Below are positions 33,397-46,700 of a stretch of 64,000 bases of DNA, in pieces (positions within the stretch are counted from its first letter, which is position 1; each line of letters begins with the position of its first letter). Source of the stretch: Penium margaritaceum (taxonomy: Eukaryota; Streptophyta; Zygnematophyceae; Desmidiales; Peniaceae); the NCBI GenBank assembly GCA_023375785.1, contig SZWC01003621.1:100406-164405 (forward strand), read 5' to 3'. The notes below the pieces were generated by a model. That model was not told where the DNA came from. It saw only the letters and a list, made by a program, of their open reading frames with translations, and searched no databases. A program made the position numbers and the translations under genes.

Positions 33397-36300
33397 TCAC
33401 TCTTTTTATGTTTTAACTACGAGAAACATAGTCAGTTTTCTATCAAGAGAATCTTTGACGTTTGGCTCTATACTGAGCACTTCGATGGCGCCAGTGTGTG
33501 ACAATGGCACAAGCCTCCGAGTCCCGTCTTCTTCCTCCTCTTTGGGTATCATGAGCCCACGATTGCAGTTACTCGAGATCGGCAAGCTTCGTCGGACGCA
33601 GGATGAGATACGCCGGCAGCAACAGCGGCAGAGCGACGCATTATAGGAGATTACTGAGTTGCTACGAGGTTGTTCGGGAGCCTCACAGCAGCCACCTGGA
33701 GGATCTATTGGAGTTGCACCATATGTCCAACAGTCTACAGCATACACAGGGCCGCGGCCTCACCACTCCTCATCACTGGTTGACACCTGGGATGAGGAGG
33801 AGATAGAGGATGACACATGCGAGGACGAGATTTGTGTCCTTGAGGAGCGCATTCGTGAGCTACGTCTGGGATCATAGCCTCTCACCCCGCCACCTTCTCG
33901 ACGTCAGGATCAGGCAAGCCATTCAACGGCATTCACTCTTCGTGGCGTTTCTCTCACTGGTGGTCTCCCTATACCCCATCCACCATCTCCCAAGCCTGAG
34001 GTTACCCTCCCCACAGAGAAACGACTGAAGGACTTTGAGACACCTCCACCCTGATACGATAGTGACAAGGGATTCGATTGCTGGGAGACGTTTCAAGTGT
34101 GAGCCTATTATGAGGGCGTCTGGCCTTACTACCACAGTCAGTATGAGGCTCGAAATGCTCACTAGGTCTAGACAGCAACGAGAGCAATGCAGAGTCTTAC
34201 CTATGCCATGCCAGGGGAGAATTTGGTCAACTTTGGCCCCTTTCTAGATGAGACCAGGAGGGGGACTAGAGAAGATCCGCGTCAGGGCTTACAATTGGCC
34301 CTGAATCTTCTCACTACGGAGACCCATGCTACGAGGGCCGCCCGACTTCGTGAGTTTCACTGCCTCTGTCAGGGTCCCACGGAGCTTGCAGCTGACTACT
34401 GGAGGCGTGCGATGCGCCTTTACATGCGTCTTGGGACCGGTGGGGGGATGGAGTTATGGGCACTTGACACCATCATGATGGGGACGCACTTGGACCACGT
34501 CAAGCTCTTTACGTGTGGCTTCGACCATGTGGCTCTCCCTGAGTTGTCAAAGTCACTCCAGCTCATTCCCAGGGCCCATCGCTACTTCTTCCGGGCCACA
34601 TCGGCTCATGAGGCTGCTGTCGCCCATCAGCAGAGTCCACTTGTTGCAGCAATGATTGTGACCTCTCATACGCCTTTGTCCCGACTCACCAGTCCCACCT
34701 CCGCCGCTTCCTCCTCCTCCTCTACCCCGAGCGGCCACACTCAGGGTGTTTCAGCGGCCGTACACAAAAAGAAGGCAAGAAATGACGTGGGAAGGAACAA
34801 CAATAGTAGCCGGTGCGTATTAGCAGTGGAAGTTCTGTCTATTGCTGCAACTATGGAGGTACTCACTTCTACACGGAGTGTGATTAGCCCTTTGACTGGA
34901 CTCGGATTATGCGCGGCCTTCAGGTGGCACACATGCAGCAGATTTCCTCGACTGACACAAGACTGCTGCATGCCGTGACCACAATTGTAGCAGACGCATC
35001 CATTTCATCAGGTGGTAGTAGTGATATGGGCCCTCAGGTTCGCACGATTGCGGAGCTTCGTCAGCTACTTGTGCTTTGTTCTCAAGAAGGTGCGAGTGTG
35101 TTTTCGAGACCAAGTGGTCCCACGGTAGCTTGTCTTACTGCATCTGTTGCCCGTGGTGATACTTGTGGGGACGCTCAGTTGGCTTGTGATGAGGATGGAC
35201 TTGACAGTATCGACTGGCTTGACGATTCATAGATCCGTGTTGTTTGTCCTTGTCCCGAGTACTATGCTAAGTGTCTCGCAGATGCAGAGTCTTCTGTGGC
35301 ATGTGGCTCAGTGTCGATGATTGGTCATGAGCTGAGTGGCACCTGAATCATTGACTCTGGTACCACCTAGCACATGAGCTGTTGTCGTAGTGACTTCATT
35401 GTGTTGGGTCCTGTTGCGTTTGTCCGGTCCATTCGCATGGTATTGTCAAACATTGCGTGTGAAGGGAGTTGGGGTTGTGCGGTTTTATGGTCCATCTGGG
35501 CCCTTGTATACTTCTAATGTGCTCTTTGCCCGTTCTCTTGAGCTTAGCCTGCTCTCTGTTTGTGCATGCACCAGGATGGGCCTTACTGTTGAGCACTCGG
35601 TTGACTCTGCCACAGTGACTGCTCTTGATACACGTGCCATCGTGCTTCTTGCCTCGATTTTTGATGATCTCTATCATGTGTCTTGTTGCATTCCCTCTGT
35701 TTCTCTTCCTCCCTCACCTGCGCGTGTGTTTGTCACTGGTGTTCTCTCCCCTAAACACCAGCGCTTGTTACATTTTCGCCTCTGCCATGTGAGCGCAAAC
35801 ACTGTGTCTGAGTTCATTCAAACTCAGCCAGCCCTTGGTCTTGGAGCAGCTTCCTTTCAGAAGCCGCCAAAGACCGATTGTCGTTTTTGCGCCCAGGGTA
35901 AGATGCATTGCTGCTCTCACCCTGACTCCTCCTCTCGAGCACTGCGTCCACTAGAGTTGGTCCACTCAAAACTTCTCGGTCCTCTCCCAGTCGTTTCACT
36001 CTCCGATCGAGGTCAATATGTTATCACCCTCACCAATGACTTCACTTGAATGCGGTGGGTCTATGGCCTCTGCCACAAGAGTGACTCTGTGCTAGCAATC
36101 TGCTTGTGGCTTGTGATGGCTGAGCGTCAGTCTCGTCACACCCTGTACACGATCCGCTTGGATTGTGGTGGCAAGTTCTTAGGCAAGATCGATGCCTACT
36201 TTGCTCAGCACGGTATCTTTCACCAGCTTTCCACCCTTGCTACACCACGGTGTGTCTGAGCATTGCAACCGCACCACAGAGGATGCGTTTCACACTATGC

Positions 36301-36820
36301 AGTCTGAGTACGGTCTTCTAGAGTCCTTTGCCTTCGAGGGCTTCTCCTACATGACGTGGGTGTGGAACCGGTTACCGCATTGTCCACTTCTAGGCCATGT
36401 CACACCGTACAAGTTGTGCTTTGGCCATCATGCTAATCTCTGACTCGCTCGCGTTTGGGGGTCCCTTCCGTGCGTCTCGTACACCGAGGACCAGCAGGGG
36501 TCCAAGGTCTCACCTTGCGGATGCATGTGACCTTCCTCGGCATCTCCCCACAGTCAAAGGCTTGGTGCTTTTTGGACCTTGTTTGCCATCGCATTATTGA
36601 GTCTTGAGATGCTCTCTTCTTTGAGGGTCTCACCTACTACGACTTGTCCACCATTGTCACTGGCCGCCGACCAGGTCCTTACCTCTGTGGCTTCCCAATG
36701 GATGGGGAGACTAGTCTTGCAGATGGGTCCGTCCGGGCCCCCTCACGTGCAGTCTAGACTCTGGCTACTAACGATCTTGCCATCGTGGCTATGGGTCTAG
36801 TAGCCTCATCAGTCCTCTCT

Positions 36821-37036
36821 GGCACACCTGATCCTATGCCAGTGTCGGTCCCCTATGGCACACCTGATCCCGTGTCGGTGTGAGACCGTTGTGGCACATC
36901 TGATCCCGTACTAGTCACGGTCCCATCGGACACACTTGATCCCGTGCTGGTGTCAGATCCTTCTGGCACACCTGATCTCGTATGAGCATCCGTTCCCTCA
37001 GGCACACCCAATCTGAAGCTAGTGTTAGTCTCCCCT
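36821..37036 (+). repeat. 36-bp tandem repeat in copia-1 linker (copy B)
   Basis: Six degenerate 36-bp units beginning GGCACACCTG, the counterpart of 10,171-10,386. Confidence 0.85.
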
Positions 37037-39106
37037 ATCACACCCACTCCCGTCCCTACACCAGTTTCACCTGCGGCTATGGCCCACTAGTCTTCTCCGC
37101 AGCCTGAGGTGAGCACCTCTGCATTGGGTTACTCTTACGAGTACGGCGGTTGTCTCTGACTACAAGCCTCTAGGGCTTAGCAGACTGTTGACTCGGCGTC
37201 TAGGTGCCCGACTCATACTTTTCAGAGTGGCAAGTCTGGCACGAAGCCCCTTGGCCTGAGTGTCCAGTGCGGACTACGCGGAGTTGCACCCGGCATGTCA
37301 TGTCGGCCACGAGTTGGTCTCCTGAGAGTTCTCGAATGCTTGTGATGTCGCAGCTTACCTTGTCATGGTAAGGCCGAGTCCAGCGGCATGAATCTTAGGC
37401 ACCCGGAGCTCTCCCTTGATGACGCATGATCCAGGCACGTTGAACGAAGCACTCTCAGCTCAGGATGCGGACTTATGGTGTGCAGCTTGTGAGGATGAGC
37501 TGAGATCTATCCGTGAGCACGGGGTCTACAAGCTTGTTGGCCTCTAGCCTGGGCGGAAGGCTATACAGGCCAAGTGGGTCTTTTGCAAGAAGGTGAAGCC
37601 TGCTGGCATACTAGATCGCTACAAGGCTCGCTTGATGGCCAAGGGATTCTTGTAGGTTGAGGGTGTAAACTTCACTAATACCTTCGCATTTGTTGGCCAC
37701 ATGACCACCGCTTGCGCTTTGTTCGGGGTTGTTGCTCACCACGATCGGGAGTTGCACCAGATGGATGTGAACAACATGGTCCTCCATGACACTTTGGAGG
37801 AGGAGATCTACATGGTTCAACCACCTGGATTCGAGGTCGGTGACAAGCTCTGGTGCTTGCGTAAGGGCTTGTACGACCTGAAAACGTCACCCACGTGCTG
37901 GAACTTGGAGTTCACCAACACACTGACATGTGCTGGCTACGTGCACAGTGACGTTGACCCGTTCCTCTTTCTCAGATGGACAGCTCATAGCTTCACTGCC
38001 ATCCTTGTCTACGTGGACGACCTCCTGTTTGCGTCTCCTTTGATGGAGGCCGTGAAGGAGGCCGAGACAACCCAGGTTGCCTACACGATGAAGGACCTTC
38101 GTTGTGTAGCTGTGTTTCTATGGATGGATATCATGCGTGATTGCCTGCGACGGACACTCTTGTTGCATCAGGCATGTTATGCCCGCATCAGGCATGTTGT
38201 AACCACTCCTAGGAGAGTGGTTTGCTGACCTCCTTGGTGCAGTTCCCACAGCCTCCACCCCCATCTCACCTGACGGGCAGGATGCTCTGAGGGTGGATGA
38301 TCCTTCAGAGCTAGGGGAGATAGTGGACATGACCCTCTACTTGCGCCTGATCGGCTCTTTGATGTACTTGGCCACCATAACATGACCCAATATTGCCTTT
38401 TCCATATATCTCCTCATGCAGTTTTCAAAGTGTCCTCAAGCGAGAGCCCTTCACGCGGCTGTGCGAGTGGTTTGGTATGTGGAATCCACACCGTACCTCG
38501 GACTCTGCTTTTGACGGCATGGTTTGGTGGTTGTCAATGGCTACACAGTTAGTGACTATGCATGGAGTCATGATGGGTAGAGTTACACCAGCTACGTGTT
38601 CCTGGTTGGTGGCACTGCTGTGTCGTGGCGCAACGACAAGCAAGGTTGTATTGCACGTAGCTCATCAGACGCTAAGTATGTTGCACTCAGGGCTACGGCT
38701 GCTGAGGCGGTGTGACTGCAGCGTCTATTTTGTGATTTGTGTCAATTGGTGCTTGCGTCGTTCTACGCTGTGACAACCAGAGTGCTCTTGCCATTGCAAT
38801 GAACTCTGGTGTCTTTCATGTACGCAAAGAATACATTGTTGTTAAGCATCACTTTGTCCGTGATCTTGTGGAGGGACAAGTGATCTCCGTCATCTGGGTC
38901 GGCACGGACATGCACCAGGCTGGCTTCTTGACCAAGGCACTTGCGCGCTAAAAGTTCATGGTGGCCATTCGTTCTGTCGGGCTTCGCCCCTTACCTGAGA
39001 GTGGTTGAGAGTGGGGTGTGTGAGCATGGATTGTTGAGCATTTTGTTGTGCACCAGTGTCAGTTTTGCATATGCATGGACATTCGTACCATCGGGACATG
39101 GGGGAG

Positions 39107-39751
39107 TGTTATGATGTGAGCCATCCCCGTCTGTTTGTACAGCTTACTATGACCACTTGGCCATGTCCATGCTTGTGCATTTCCTTGATGCGGACGCAGC
39201 TGGCGTCGGAGTACAAACAAGTAGTGGCTCCACCCACCAGCAGCTGCCAGAAAGCTGCTACGACATCCTTGGTGCTTGCCGGGGTGCTTTACGTTTTTCT
39301 GCAAAGGCTATGTTTTTCTCAGTGGATTGGCTCTTGAGCCTGATTTGCATATATTGCATTCTCTGTCCACCAATCAATTCCAAACTTATGTGTGTGACCA
39401 GTCGTAGTGTCCAGATTGAGATTATGCATCTCTAGGTTTAGTCGGTGTTGCGTTTGCATACCTGTGCACAGGGTTACAGCCAAAACAGTGGTTTTGGGCC
39501 GGTTGTAGGACAAACTGATACTGTCCCGTACGTTACCCGCCGTGCGCTGCGACAGCTATTCATGTTATGTGCTTATCAGTTGTCATCCCTCTTTGCATTA
39601 CTTAGCTATTAGAGCTTATGAGAATTTGCGCGTCCCCCTAGCCTGACCCTTGTTGTTTCTTGCACCCGGTTGCTTGCTAGTGCGCCAGCTGACTGGACAG
39701 TGTCGCCACGTCAGCCCGAGCAAGGTTAGGAAGCTTTCTAGCAGTTTTTCA
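39107..39751 (+). repeat. Copia-1 3' LTR (copy B)
   Basis: A 645-bp LTR is preceded by the purine tract ATGGGGGAG and ends TTTTTCA at the gypsy-1 integrase. Confidence 0.9.
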
Positions 39752-42700
39752 GTGGGAAGGTTGCCATACACCACTTCAAACGGGGCTTTACATGTCGCGG
39801 TGGAGACTACGAAGTCATATGCGATTTCGGCGGTCGGGAGTTTTCATGCCCAATCCGTCATGTGAGGTTTGCATTGTATTCATAGAAGCCGTTGGAGCGT
39901 TTGATTTGTTCCCTCGGTTTGGCCGTCAGTTTTAGGATGAAACTTTGTTGAAAGTTGAATTCTTTTGCCGCAGGGAGACATCAACTTGCGCCAAAAATGG
40001 CTAGTGAATCAACCGTCTCAATCACTTGTCACCGTTCTCAGTACGTCGTGTCATTGCAGAATGTTGTTTTGAAACAAGCGTGATGTTCCCTCGGCGGTGA
40101 CGATGATTCTCATCGAGATGAAGTGGGACAGTTTTTTAAACCCATCGACAACTACGAGGATTGCGTCATATCCCTTAGGTGTGACCAATAATCCTGTGAC
40201 AAAGTCCATGGAGATGTACGCCCACGGTTTCGACGGAATAGGGAGTGGTTGTAGACGTCCGGATGGCCGTGTGCGACGGGACTTTTGTCGCTGACATGTG
40301 TCGCAGGTCTTGCAGAAGTTGGCCACATCAGATTGCATCTTGTCTCACTAGTATTCTTTTTGCCAGTTTCTTCAGCGTCTTGTCCTCTCTGAAGTGCCCA
40401 CCTGGTCCTATGTCATGGCATACGTCGAGCAGCATACGACAAAGCTCGTTGTTCAGGGGAAAAACCACCTGGGGAGTGAATCTCATCACCAACAAGGTGC
40501 GTCATACCAGAAACTGGCCTTGTCATACCTGCCATGGCGGTCGTAGCGTTGTGCAAATCGTAGCTCAAGATACCGGTCTCGGTGCAGCTATAGTGTTGCC
40601 ACCTCAGCCATTAAATCTCGTTGGCGTCTGAGTGCCTCCACCGAGTTCATTTTGCCTGGCCGGTACTTGATGTTGTAGTCGAGTCCGGATTCAAGGAACT
40701 CCATCCATTGGGTTTGACGTTGACTGAGGTTCGGCTGTGTCTTCAGATACTTCAACACATGGTGGTCGGTGCGCATGCTGCATTGACAGCACTCCATGTA
40801 ACACTGCCATGTCTTGAATGCATGTACGACTGCCAACATTTCATTGTCGTGTACGGCGTAGTTAAGTTCCAGTCCTCGCAATTTTTGTGACAAGTAGGCG
40901 ACCGGTTGCTCACCGTTGCCATGGTATTGTAGGAGGACTGCACCGATGGCTCAGTCTGACACATCTGTAGCCATGACGTAGTCGACTGTTGGATCAGCTA
41001 ATCGTAGAGTTGGCGCCAAGGTCAAAGCGTTTTGCAAAGTGGTGAATGCTTCTTTTTTGCCGTCTCCCCACCACCACTTGTTTTCCTTTTGAGTGAGATC
41101 GGAGAGAGGCTCTGACCCTCGGGCGTAATACCACACGCAACACTAGTAGTAATTGCAAAAGCTGAGGAAAACTTGAACGTCTCAAGCATTCGTTGGCGTC
41201 GGCGAATCAGAGATTGCTGCCATTTTTCTTATCCATGGCGATCCACCCACCGTTGATGGCGTGGCTAAAAAGCTTGATTGAACGGTGAACGAAGTCGCAC
41301 TTCGAGAGTTTTCCGAAAGAAAAATCTCTTTGTAAAACTTTGAGAAAGTTTTTATGATGTTCATTGTGCTCTTCCGGGGTGCGACTGTACACCAAAATGT
41401 CCTTGAGGTGTACCACGACAAAACTGTCGAGGTATGGACGGAAGGTGTTGTTCATTTTCGCCATGAATATTGTCACGGAATTCATCAGTCTGAACGGCAT
41501 TATCGTGAACTCAAAATGCCTATAGCGACTTCTGAACACCGATGTTGACGTCTGCCATGCATATCTGGTGGTACTCGATGCGCAGGTTGATTTTGTTAAA
41601 ACATTTGAGCTCCTTGGAGTTGGTAAGAAAAAATCAGCTCAGGGAAGAGGGTAACACTTCTTGGTGGTGGTGTCGTTCAACATCCGGTAGTCAGTGCACA
41701 TCTGCATTTCAACAGTTTTCTACTAAAAGAATGTTACTGGTACCACATACAGTGACGTGGATGGGCGGATGAACCCCTGAGTGAGCATCTCGTCGAGTTG
41801 ATTTTTCAGCTCGGTCAGCTTGTGATCGCTCATTCGATTGGCCCATGGAACTGTAGGTCTGCTACTCGGCTGTAGTTTGATGCAATGGTTAATGTCTCCT
41901 TGAGGAGGTAGGGTTTTTGGGGTTCATCGGGCAAGACATTCGTGAACTCCTAGATGAGTGGTGCGAACTCTACGGGTACCATCACGAACTTTGTGGATGT
42001 CGATGAGGCTGATGAGGCCGGTGATGAGTCAGCAACTACCATTTCCGCTTCTTCATTTGCTCTTGATGTATGATCCATGCACGAGCTCCTCGTCATAAAC
42101 AGTGCTTGGTCACATTGAGCGGTATCGGCTGCATAGATTGTCGTTTCTCGGCTACCGCGGCTTCCTCTGCTGCTTCCACCTCTGCTGCTTCTGCTGTAGG
42201 CTTTCGTCCCGCGTGCAGAAGTTACCGGTTGCCACCGTCAATTTCCATAGACACGTCACCGCTGTTCCACTTTACCTGCGGATTGTGCTGGTACCAGAAA
42301 TCTTGTCCGAGGGTGATTTTGTGACAGGACCTCTAGAATGTCACATCCCGCAGATCTAGTCAAAGTGGTTCTCAGATTCATTGTTTTTCTCATCTTCTGT
42401 CAATGGGTTTTCCTTCAAAAACCCTTGGTTCTGTCTGCAAACCCAGTTTGCAAACCATGCTGTTGCTTACAAAGTTGTGTGAAGCTCCTCCATCCAACAG
42501 TGCCGGCTACCGTTCTGAACTTTTGCATCCTCAAGGCTGGAATTTTAGCAATGTCGTTAGTTGGTCGTCCTCCTACCCTTCGTGAAACTTTTTGATCAAA
42601 AGAATCCTCTACGGCAATAGAGGCCATTTAGATGGGTGATCGTTCACCGCAGATTGTTTTGTGTGGACAAGAGTTGCACCTTTCACTCTTGCCCTTTGTC

Positions 42701-43712
42701 ATTTCCCGGCTCATTTTTCTGTGACTTTCCCCCTTTTTTGGCCTATTGCTTGCTTTGATAGTTGCAAGCGATATATCCAACTCTTCCATAGTTTCAGCAT
42801 GTGCATGTATCTCCCTGGTAGACGACGTCCACTTCCATCGGAGTCGAGGAGTCCCCCGACGGGATTGTTCCGTTTACACAATAAATGTTACTCGGAGGTC
42901 GCCAACCACATGAGTCCTTGATCCGAGCGTTATAGTCGGCACAGTTGATCCTTTCTGCCGCCACTATCACCTGTGGCAAGTCTTTTTGGATATCAAACAT
43001 GGCAATTTCTCATTGGATGTCTTGCTTGATTCCATTGTAGTGAAAACAGAATTTGCCGGGGCGATGTTTGCTCCGGTGATGATCTTGCTGAATCTCTACA
43101 TGTTCTCTTCCACGCTAGACTACTCATGGAGACGCTGGAGCTTGTACCGTGTGTCTAAATTTTCACTCAGCCGTCCGATCAAAATGATCAAACATACTTA
43201 TACAAGTGCCAAAGTACTAATGAGATGTAGTCGAGGTCGTCGGGTGGATTGCCAAGTGACGCGTGCGGAGTCGCGTCGTGAGTGGTTGGGTTTGAGACGG
43301 TCCGTCGAGAAATTGAGGGTCTTCGAGAATCGACGGTGAAGATGCAAGATGCATGTTCATAAATGCAGATTTGTCTCATATGTCGAGAAGTTTGAAAGGT
43401 CATGATGCTTTTGTGGTAGGTTAGCAAGAATGGTCAAAGTTGTCAGAAGGTCCGTGAAGATGCATTGGAGGCGAGGGCAGTTGGCCGATTTGTCATCGCC
43501 CACCGGAATGAATATCGCGGTCTTGCGATACGATGGGTTGTCTGTGTAGTAACAAAAATGCTCACTCAAGAAGATTAGGGACTTGTGCTTGTCTTGTACG
43601 TAATAGTGCATTACTCCGCCAAGCGGAACACAGATTGTCCACAAGGACATGGTTCGAGCAGAATGCAATTGGGGGAATTCGTACACTTGGATTATACGTA
43701 TATAGTTGTGAG

Positions 43713-46700
43713 TGTTGTTGGAAATTGGTTGTTCAATTTACAATGCACCGGGAAATCTCTTCAAGATTTGGCCAAGTCTGGAAAAGCCGTTCCAACAGCA
43801 TTTTGCATTTTGAAAAATCTGTGTTCAAGTCTTCAAACAAGGCAATACCCTCCTAGGTGAACTAGACCCCTTGATCCCCTCCAAAGGATACATTTCCCTC
43901 CTCAAGGCCCTCTTCAATACATCAATAAAGAGCTACTGCAGAAAGCCATCGTCAAGTGTACCTCTTCACTTGGAAGCACATCCCTTCATCAGCAAAAGGA
44001 TACTAACCTATTTGCCTTCATCATCAGCCTGAAGACCATAGACTACCTAAGAGTCCACTTCTATTAGCTCATCAACAACTATTTGATCTTTGTCCAGCCA
44101 GGCTCCAACGCTTGGAGTTGTTCCACATTCAACATTCAGCTTCTACTTTAGGATTTATGCTATGTAGCTACTCCACTTCATGAAAGAGGTCCCGTCTCCG
44201 CCAATACAGTGAGGTTGAAGATGGAGAGCCAGAGAAAGGCCAAAGCTTTTCCTATAGTAAAAAACAGAAGTTGGTAAAGGGTGCCGTCTAGTGAAGTTTG
44301 TTATAGTCGATGTTCAACATTGAGTGTGTATTGCTAGCAACGTGCTTTTTTCTCTGAGCATAAAATCCGAGTTATCCTGATTTGATTAAATATTTTGTTG
44401 CGCAGTAGACAAACAAGGGATTGGAAGCACGTCTGTCTACTTCAACCCTTACTAAACTACCAAACCCCTGCTTGTCTAAAATCTGGTGCATGTTTTCAGC
44501 CCCTGTCCCAATCAAATTCCAACATGGTATCAGAGCACAAGTGGAGCACCTTGATTCAAAAGCATCGAGGTATTCACATCTACGTGAAATTCTTCCAACT
44601 GCAATTCTAGGTTGAGGGAGAATTCCTTCGACCCCCTCCATCATCTGCACCGCCAACAACAAGTTGAAGTGCAGCAGATTGCACCCAAACATGGACAAAG
44701 AAGCTCATTTTCAAGTATGAAACTTGGTCTCCAAGTCCAAATGCAGGCAGTAGAAGCTGAGAAAGTTCAACTATAGGCTCTTATCAATGCTATATAGAAT
44801 CAGAATGAGGTAGTTTATTCTGAAAAGGAGCAAGCCATGTCATCAGAAAGTAATGCATAAGAAGTTGCATGGAGAGGTGCTGAAGCAGCACAGTAATCCT
44901 CTTAACAAGTAGCAATGCAAGTTGAAAAATCTACACGGATTGCTCAACAATGTGCTGAGCAAGCAACCAAGTTTAATCGCCTACAAGTTGCAGAACAAGC
45001 ATGCCTACAACTTGAAGAAATCAAGGAACATAAACAAAAAGATGCAGATGCAGCAGTTGCAGCTACAAGAGCCTTTGCAAACTTCAAAGCTGACCAAGAA
45101 AAAGCCCAAGCATTGAAAAACCATGAAGAAAGTTTTGCTCAGATACGCCTTGAATCTGCTGCAAGAATTGCAGTAGCAAAACAAACGGAGTACCTTGCAA
45201 TCCAAGCTGCTACCCATGCACTCCATTTAGTAACTCGAGATCATACAAAGGTAGCTGCAACAGCCGTTCAAGCGCCTCTCTTGCCGACTTTGACACGAAT
45301 GGAACATATGCACAAATCTCTAGAAATTGGCCATCGATTTCCACCAGCAAACTACATAATGTAACCAAATCCTATGGATTCTATCCCTTCTATGGAGCTC
45401 TCTCCAAAACTTGCGCCAACAGGGGACTCGTCCCGAAGTTACCTTTTCATCTACCCGACTACGTGGTTTCTCTTGCATCAACAATGGTTGAAGTTGAGCA
45501 CATGGAGAAGTTTTACGGCACCAACGTCTCCATTGGCTCTCAAACTACAAAGCCTTAGTCAACATCCATAAATCATGGAGTTTCTATATCGGGTCGATTT
45601 AGCGAGTTGATCCCATTACCAATCCATGCGGTGCACCTATCTTTGGAGACTATCAATTTGCAACATTCACTACTCTTACACGATGTGTGGTACCAAGAAT
45701 TCAACATGCTCTATGCATGTATGAAGACCATCCTTATGCTACAAATCAAGCATGGTATTACTTGATGCATACATATCAACCAACGGACTCGACCAACAAG
45801 GCATATCTTGTAATCGAGCTCTCAAATGTTTCCCTTGGAAACTTCAAATCCATTAAGGAATAAATCAGCAAAGAAAAACAGTTGCAAGACCAGCTTGCTC
45901 TTATGGATGCCGCTGTATCAGAACCTCTCTTCATCACCTACTTACACAAAGGATTGACAAGGCAATGGAGGGAAGTTCAGCGTATCATACGCTACCAGCC
46001 AGCAAGCAGACTCACTGAAGAATTTCTGTGTACTGTGCTCTTAAATGAGCAGCAATATCAAGAGCTTGATAAGCAACACCGGCACCAACAAACGGCATAC
46101 ATGGCAAAAACAGGGAATCGTGACTTACCTTCCAGGAATCCAAAACAACCTAAGCAGCAATCCACGTCATCCTTGAGTGCAAACCAACAGCGTCAAGGAA
46201 ATCAACCACCTATATGTTCATTTTACAACACGATGGGTCATACGGCAGATGTATACTTCAAGTTTATCGAACAACAAAGCAGAGAGCTGGAGGCCAAAGC
46301 GCTGATAGCTAAAGTGAAAGCACCAAATGATAACAATGTGGAGCAGATGATTCTATAACAACTCACAAAGACATCTTCATCGGCTCAACGCTTTCATTTT
46401 TCAGCCTTTACACCTCCTTAATCAACAACAACAGACCTTGAAAAAAAGTATGTATGTGTGGTTCCTTATCAGTGGTGCAACACAAGACATGAGTTTTGAG
46501 ACCAGCTACATTCACAATTTAAAGCCATCGACAACAACAGATTTTGTGTACCTCGGGAACAAGGAAACATTGCCTGTGCAAGGTAGTGGACATATCAAAG
46601 CCACCTACGCCCACCATTCTTCATCCTTTTCCAACGTTCTCTATCTCTCAAAATCGGCCGCCAATTTCTTGTCCATGACTCAACTCATGCGACGAGGATT

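Larger units (their letters stand above)
32018..39751 (+). mobile_element. Copia-1 (copy B): Ty1/copia element inserted in gypsy-1
   Basis: LTRs are 32018-32669 and 39107-39751, with a primer site at 32670-32681. Domains follow the same order as copy A: gag-like 33,500-34,980, protease near 35,345-35,375, integrase 35,720-36,500, RT 37,440-38,370, RNase H 38,390-38,951. The insertion point and 5-bp flanks (GCGGG, GTGGG) are identical to copy A, so both descend from one insertion. The gag-like region has a longer open stretch here (34,187-34,978). Broken. Confidence 0.9.
30828..43610 (-). mobile_element. Gypsy-1 (copy B): Ty3/gypsy chromovirus split by copia-1
   Basis: Same structure as copy A: 3' LTR 30828-31384 (557 bp), polypurine tract, chromodomain and integrase end to 32017, copia-1, then integrase, RNase H (40,588-41,136), RT (41,182-41,780), protease/gag and 5' LTR remnant (about 43,177-43,610). 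The chromodomain start is better preserved than in copy A (EYIIEDILRHR directly after the integrase end HPVSHVSRIKHY), confirming the chromovirus assignment. Broken. Confidence 0.85.
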